From positions 1-6,851 of the forward strand of contig JASBTC010000050.1 in the NCBI GenBank assembly GCA_030148625.1: a stretch of DNA of 6,851 nucleotides. The letters are read 5' to 3'. The stretch comes from Sphingobium sp. (GTDB taxonomy: Bacteria > Pseudomonadota > Alphaproteobacteria > Sphingomonadales > Sphingomonadaceae). The translations under genes were made by a program, and so were the position numbers. Below, piece after piece: positions 4,532 to 6,851 of this stretch. Under the pieces are notes generated by a model that was not told where the DNA came from, ran no database searches, and was given only the letters and a program-made list of their open reading frames with translations. Each line of letters begins with the position of its first letter. The stretch's first letter is position 1.

Positions 4532-5713
4532 CTATCTGGCTGCCGCTGCCGCGACAGTCCGGACGAACGCCATCCGCGCGGCGCCGAGCGTCAGATCGGT
4601 CGCCTTGGGCCAGGCGCTCGACATCGCGACCACCAGCTTGCGCGCCGGGTCGATGTAGATGAGCTGGCCGAAAATCCCCTGCGCCTGGAAACTGCCGTCC
4701 TCATTGGTCCACCATTGATAGCCATAGCCCGATCCGGGCCGGCCGGTATCCGCCTGCGCGCGCGTTGCAGCAGCGAACCAGCCCCCGGGCACGACACGCT
4801 TGCCGCCCGCCATGCCGTCGCCCAGTACGAACTGGCCGATCCGCGCATAGTCGCGCAACGAGACCGAGATACAGCAACCGCCGATATCCTGGCCGCCCGC
4901 ATCGATCATCCAGAACAGGTCGCGTTCCATGCCGAAGGGTTTCCAGATCTTCTCTTCGGCATATCGGGCGAGCGTCTTTCCCGTCGCCCTGGTGACGAGC
5001 ACGCCGATCAGGTTGGTCTCGCCCGTCTTGTAGACCCATTTGCTGCCCGGCGCGGCCTCGCGCGGCAAGGTGCGCAGATAGGCCACCGTCGCATCCTCGC
5101 CCGGTCCGGGGGGCACCTTGTACATCGAAGCGACATCGGAATTGGGATCGGTATAATCCTCGTTCCAGCGTACGCCCGATGTCATCGTCAATATCTGGCG
5201 CACGGTGACGCCGTCATAGCCGCTCCCGGCCAGTTCCGGGATGTAGCGCGTCACCGGATCTTCGATCGACTTGATATGGCCGTCCTGCACCGCGGCGCCG
5301 ACAAGCGTGGAGGTGAGCGACTTGGCGACCGAAAAGCTGGTGTAGCGGCCGGCACCCGAATAGCCGCGCGCATAGCGCTCCAGCCGCACCTTGCCGTCCT
5401 GGACGACGATCAGTCCCGCGACATTGTTCGCCGCCATATAGGCGCCGGCGGGATCGCCAGGACCCAGATCGAGCGGCTTGCCGTTTGGCAAGGGATAGGG
5501 TCTGTCCGAATGCCGCGCGACATCGCCGGGGAACAGCTTTTCCATATGCGGAAAGCGATCGTCACGCTCGGCTTGGCTCCAGAACAGGATTTCCGCGCCC
5601 GCCTGCCGCAATCGCCCGGCATTCTCCGCAGTCACCTGCACCGGTGCATCGGCGCGCAGGGCGGTTCCGGCAAGCAAAGCCACCGGCAGGATCAGGCCGA
5701 AGCAAATCCTCAT
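4532..5713 (-). CDS. Exported serine hydrolase, beta-lactamase / 6-aminohexanoate-dimer hydrolase family (S12-like)
   Basis: A 393-residue protein with an N-terminal signal peptide (MRICFGLILPVALLAGTALR, cleavage probably near residues 21-23), so it acts in the periplasm or outside. The penicillin-binding-protein fold is shown by SxxK at Ser128-Lys131 (SFSVAKS), the LTMTSG segment (175-180) after it, the presumed catalytic Tyr228 (WVYKTGETN), CISVSLRDYARIGQFVL (281-297) and GIFGQLIYIDP (346-356) in the place of the KTG-like strand. This layout matches NylB-type hydrolases rather than true beta-lactamases. Family members cleave amides or esters, so the substrate here is open; antibiotic resistance should not be assumed. 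A Shine-Dalgarno GAGG lies 7 nt before the ATG. The gene starts 16 nt downstream of the Cfa-like gene's stop, so a shared transcript and perhaps a lipid- or envelope-related job are likely. Confidence 0.9.
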   Translation of the reverse strand: MRICFGLILPVALLAGTALRADAPVQVTAENAGRLRQAGAEILFWSQAERDDRFPHMEKLFPGDVARHSDRPYPLPNGKPLDLGPGDPAGAYMAANNVAGLIVVQDGKVRLERYARGYSGAGRYTSFSVAKSLTSTLVGAAVQDGHIKSIEDPVTRYIPELAGSGYDGVTVRQILTMTSGVRWNEDYTDPNSDVASMYKVPPGPGEDATVAYLRTLPREAAPGSKWVYKTGETNLIGVLVTRATGKTLARYAEEKIWKPFGMERDLFWMIDAGGQDIGGCCISVSLRDYARIGQFVLGDGMAGGKRVVPGGWFAAATRAQADTGRPGSGYGYQWWTNEDGSFQAQGIFGQLIYIDPARKLVVAMSSAWPKATDLTLGAARMAFVRTVAAAAAR

Positions 5714-5729
5714 ACCACCCCCTCGTTCG

Positions 5730-6851
5730 TTATTGCGTCTTGATCAGCGTCACCTGGGCCACGTCGATCCCGCCTCCGCGGAATCCCCCCTCACAATACA
5801 TGAGATAATATCGCCACAATCCAATGAAATTCTTGTCGAATTTACCAGGAAGATGGCCGGATTCCACCACAGCATCGAACCGTTCGCGCCAGCGACGGAG
5901 CGTCTCGGCATAATGCAGGCCGAAACCGCTGCGATCGCGCCATTCGAAGCCCGTCCGCTCGGCAAGGCCCCGGAAGACGCGCTCCGACAGCAGGAGCCCG
6001 CCGGGAAAGACATAGCGCTGGATGAAATCGACGCTGGCGGCATAGGCATCGAAGATCTCGTCGGAGATCATGATATACTGGATCGCCGCGCGCCCACCGG
6101 GCTTCAGCAGCCGATGGATCGCCGCAAGATAGTCACCCCAATATTCGCGCCCCACCGCCTCGACCATCTCGACGCTGGCCAGCCCGTCATACTGGCCACG
6201 CGCATCGCGATAGTCGACCAGTTCGAACCGCGCATGGCGCGTCAGACCGCCCGCCGCGACCCGCTCATCGGCGAAGGCCTTCTGGCTGGGCGACAGGGTG
6301 ATGCCGGTGACGTCGAGACCGTGATCGCGCGCGGCCACCTCGGCCAGCCCACCCCAGCCCGATCCGATCTCGAACAGCCTCTCCCCCGACTTCAGATCCA
6401 GCCGGCCCAGCAGCGCTTCGATCTTGCGGGTCTGCGCGATTTCGAGCGGTTCGTCCGCGCCGACCGGTTCGGCGAAGATCGCGCTCGAATAGGTCATCGT
6501 AGAATCGAGCCATAAGCTATAGAAATCATTGCCGAGATCGTAATGAAATTCGATGTTGCGGCGCGCACCGCGGCGATGATTGCGCCGCAGCATATGGCCG
6601 ATCCGTTTCGCGAAACGGGACAGCCCCCGCGCGCGTCCCACCTCTCCAAGCGGCACGCGATTGCGCATGAACAGATCGAACAGTGGAACGGGATCGGGGC
6701 TCGCCCATTCGCCGCGCTGGCACGCCTCGTACCAGCCGACGGATCCCGAACGCACCAGCCGCAGCAACGCCGTCCAGCGCTTCAGTTCGACGACCGCCAC
6801 GGGGCCCGGCCCCCGGCCACCCAGATGCCTGTAGCTGCCGTCCGGCAGCGA
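5730..6851 (-). CDS. Cyclopropane-fatty-acyl-phospholipid synthase family SAM methyltransferase, 5' end outside window
   Basis: The frame stays open to the right edge; 373 codons are visible and only about 30 residues should be missing. The GTG at 6800-6798 is not the start: the codons before it read SLPDGSYRHLGGRGPGP, a typical Cfa N-terminal beta segment. Numbering from the first visible codon: HYDLGNDFY (103-111), TMTYSSAIF (118-126), the SAM-binding EIGSGWGG (161-168), the VEMVEAVG segment with Glu231, and Tyr314 (HYAETLRRW). Enzymes of the family add methyl or methylene groups from SAM to double bonds of membrane phospholipid acyl chains. Two residues of the E. coli bicarbonate site differ: Ser123 replaces Cys139 and Gln258 replaces His266. 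That places it nearer the UfaA1/UfaM-like relatives than E. coli Cfa, so the product may be a methylated or furan-type acyl chain instead of a cyclopropane (inference). Confidence 0.93.
   Translation of the reverse strand, partial: SLPDGSYRHLGGRGPGPVAVVELKRWTALLRLVRSGSVGWYEACQRGEWASPDPVPLFDLFMRNRVPLGEVGRARGLSRFAKRIGHMLRRNHRRGARRNIEFHYDLGNDFYSLWLDSTMTYSSAIFAEPVGADEPLEIAQTRKIEALLGRLDLKSGERLFEIGSGWGGLAEVAARDHGLDVTGITLSPSQKAFADERVAAGGLTRHARFELVDYRDARGQYDGLASVEMVEAVGREYWGDYLAAIHRLLKPGGRAAIQYIMISDEIFDAYAASVDFIQRYVFPGGLLLSERVFRGLAERTGFEWRDRSGFGLHYAETLRRWRERFDAVVESGHLPGKFDKNFIGLWRYYLMYCEGGFRGGGIDVAQVTLIKTQ

Noticed and set aside
4532..5713. A true beta-lactamase (antibiotic resistance gene)
   Set aside because: The SxxK fold is shared with many hydrolases; the Tyr region (YKTGETN) and the GIFGQ strand match NylB-like proteins rather than class A or C beta-lactamases.
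4715..5743. A 342-codon plus-strand frame opposite the serine hydrolase
   Set aside because: It is an antisense shadow; the minus strand carries a signal peptide and all S12 motifs.
5733..6515. A 260-codon plus-strand frame opposite the Cfa-like gene
   Set aside because: It is an antisense shadow of a gene with clear SAM-binding and Cfa motifs.
6798..6800. GTG as the start codon of the Cfa-like gene
   Set aside because: The upstream codons continue the family's N-terminal sequence (LPDGSYRHLGG) without a stop to the window edge, so the gene is cut by the window.

Overview
The window reads as a stretch of a high-GC alphaproteobacterial chromosome, most likely a sphingomonad (Sphingomonas and relatives). 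The support is the strong GC3 codon use, the protein sequences (PurF, HisI, a short PilZ protein, a Cfa-type methyltransferase), and two intergenic repeats whose core words I recall as common in alphaproteobacteria. There is no sign of phage, plasmid, transposase, CRISPR array, tRNA or rRNA. Most of the window is ordinary core and near-core metabolism; the interesting signals are in the short gaps between genes.

Left block, minus strand, read from right to left (about 1427 down to 1): hisI (histidine biosynthesis), a small lipoprotein gene that starts at TTG and overlaps the hisI stop by 4 nt, a MerR-family regulator, and the first 20 codons of an acyl-CoA dehydrogenase that runs off the left edge. 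The regulator gene has a clear sigma70-like promoter whose spacer is filled by a near-perfect ACGT-rich palindrome. That promoter would start transcription at, or one base before, the ATG, which suggests a leaderless, autoregulated mRNA controlling acyl-CoA catabolism (LiuR-like logic).

Middle block: a repeat-bearing gap (about 1428-1533), a 57-codon gene of unknown function on the minus strand, then, divergently on the plus strand, purF (first step of de novo purine synthesis, [4Fe-4S] type). An SDR-family oxidoreductase follows purF, separated by a stop-codon hairpin and a fold-back repeat. A 110-residue single-domain PilZ protein (c-di-GMP receptor type) comes next; its strong ribosome binding site can pair with an upstream CCTCCCC.

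Right block, minus strand: a Cfa/Ufa-like SAM-dependent methyltransferase open to the right edge, followed after 17 nt by an exported serine hydrolase of the beta-lactamase/6-aminohexanoate-dimer-hydrolase (S12) family. The two are probably one transcript. The serine hydrolase and PilZ genes converge with only 6 nt between their stop codons.

Functional picture: amino acid and purine synthesis on one side, lipid metabolism on the other (an acyl-CoA dehydrogenase under a MerR regulator; a lipid methyltransferase with a periplasmic hydrolase), with a c-di-GMP receptor between. I do not see a clearly new multi-gene system. The best leads are the leaderless operator-promoter of the MerR gene, the possible translational switch on the PilZ gene, the 57-codon gene, and the altered bicarbonate site of the methyltransferase.
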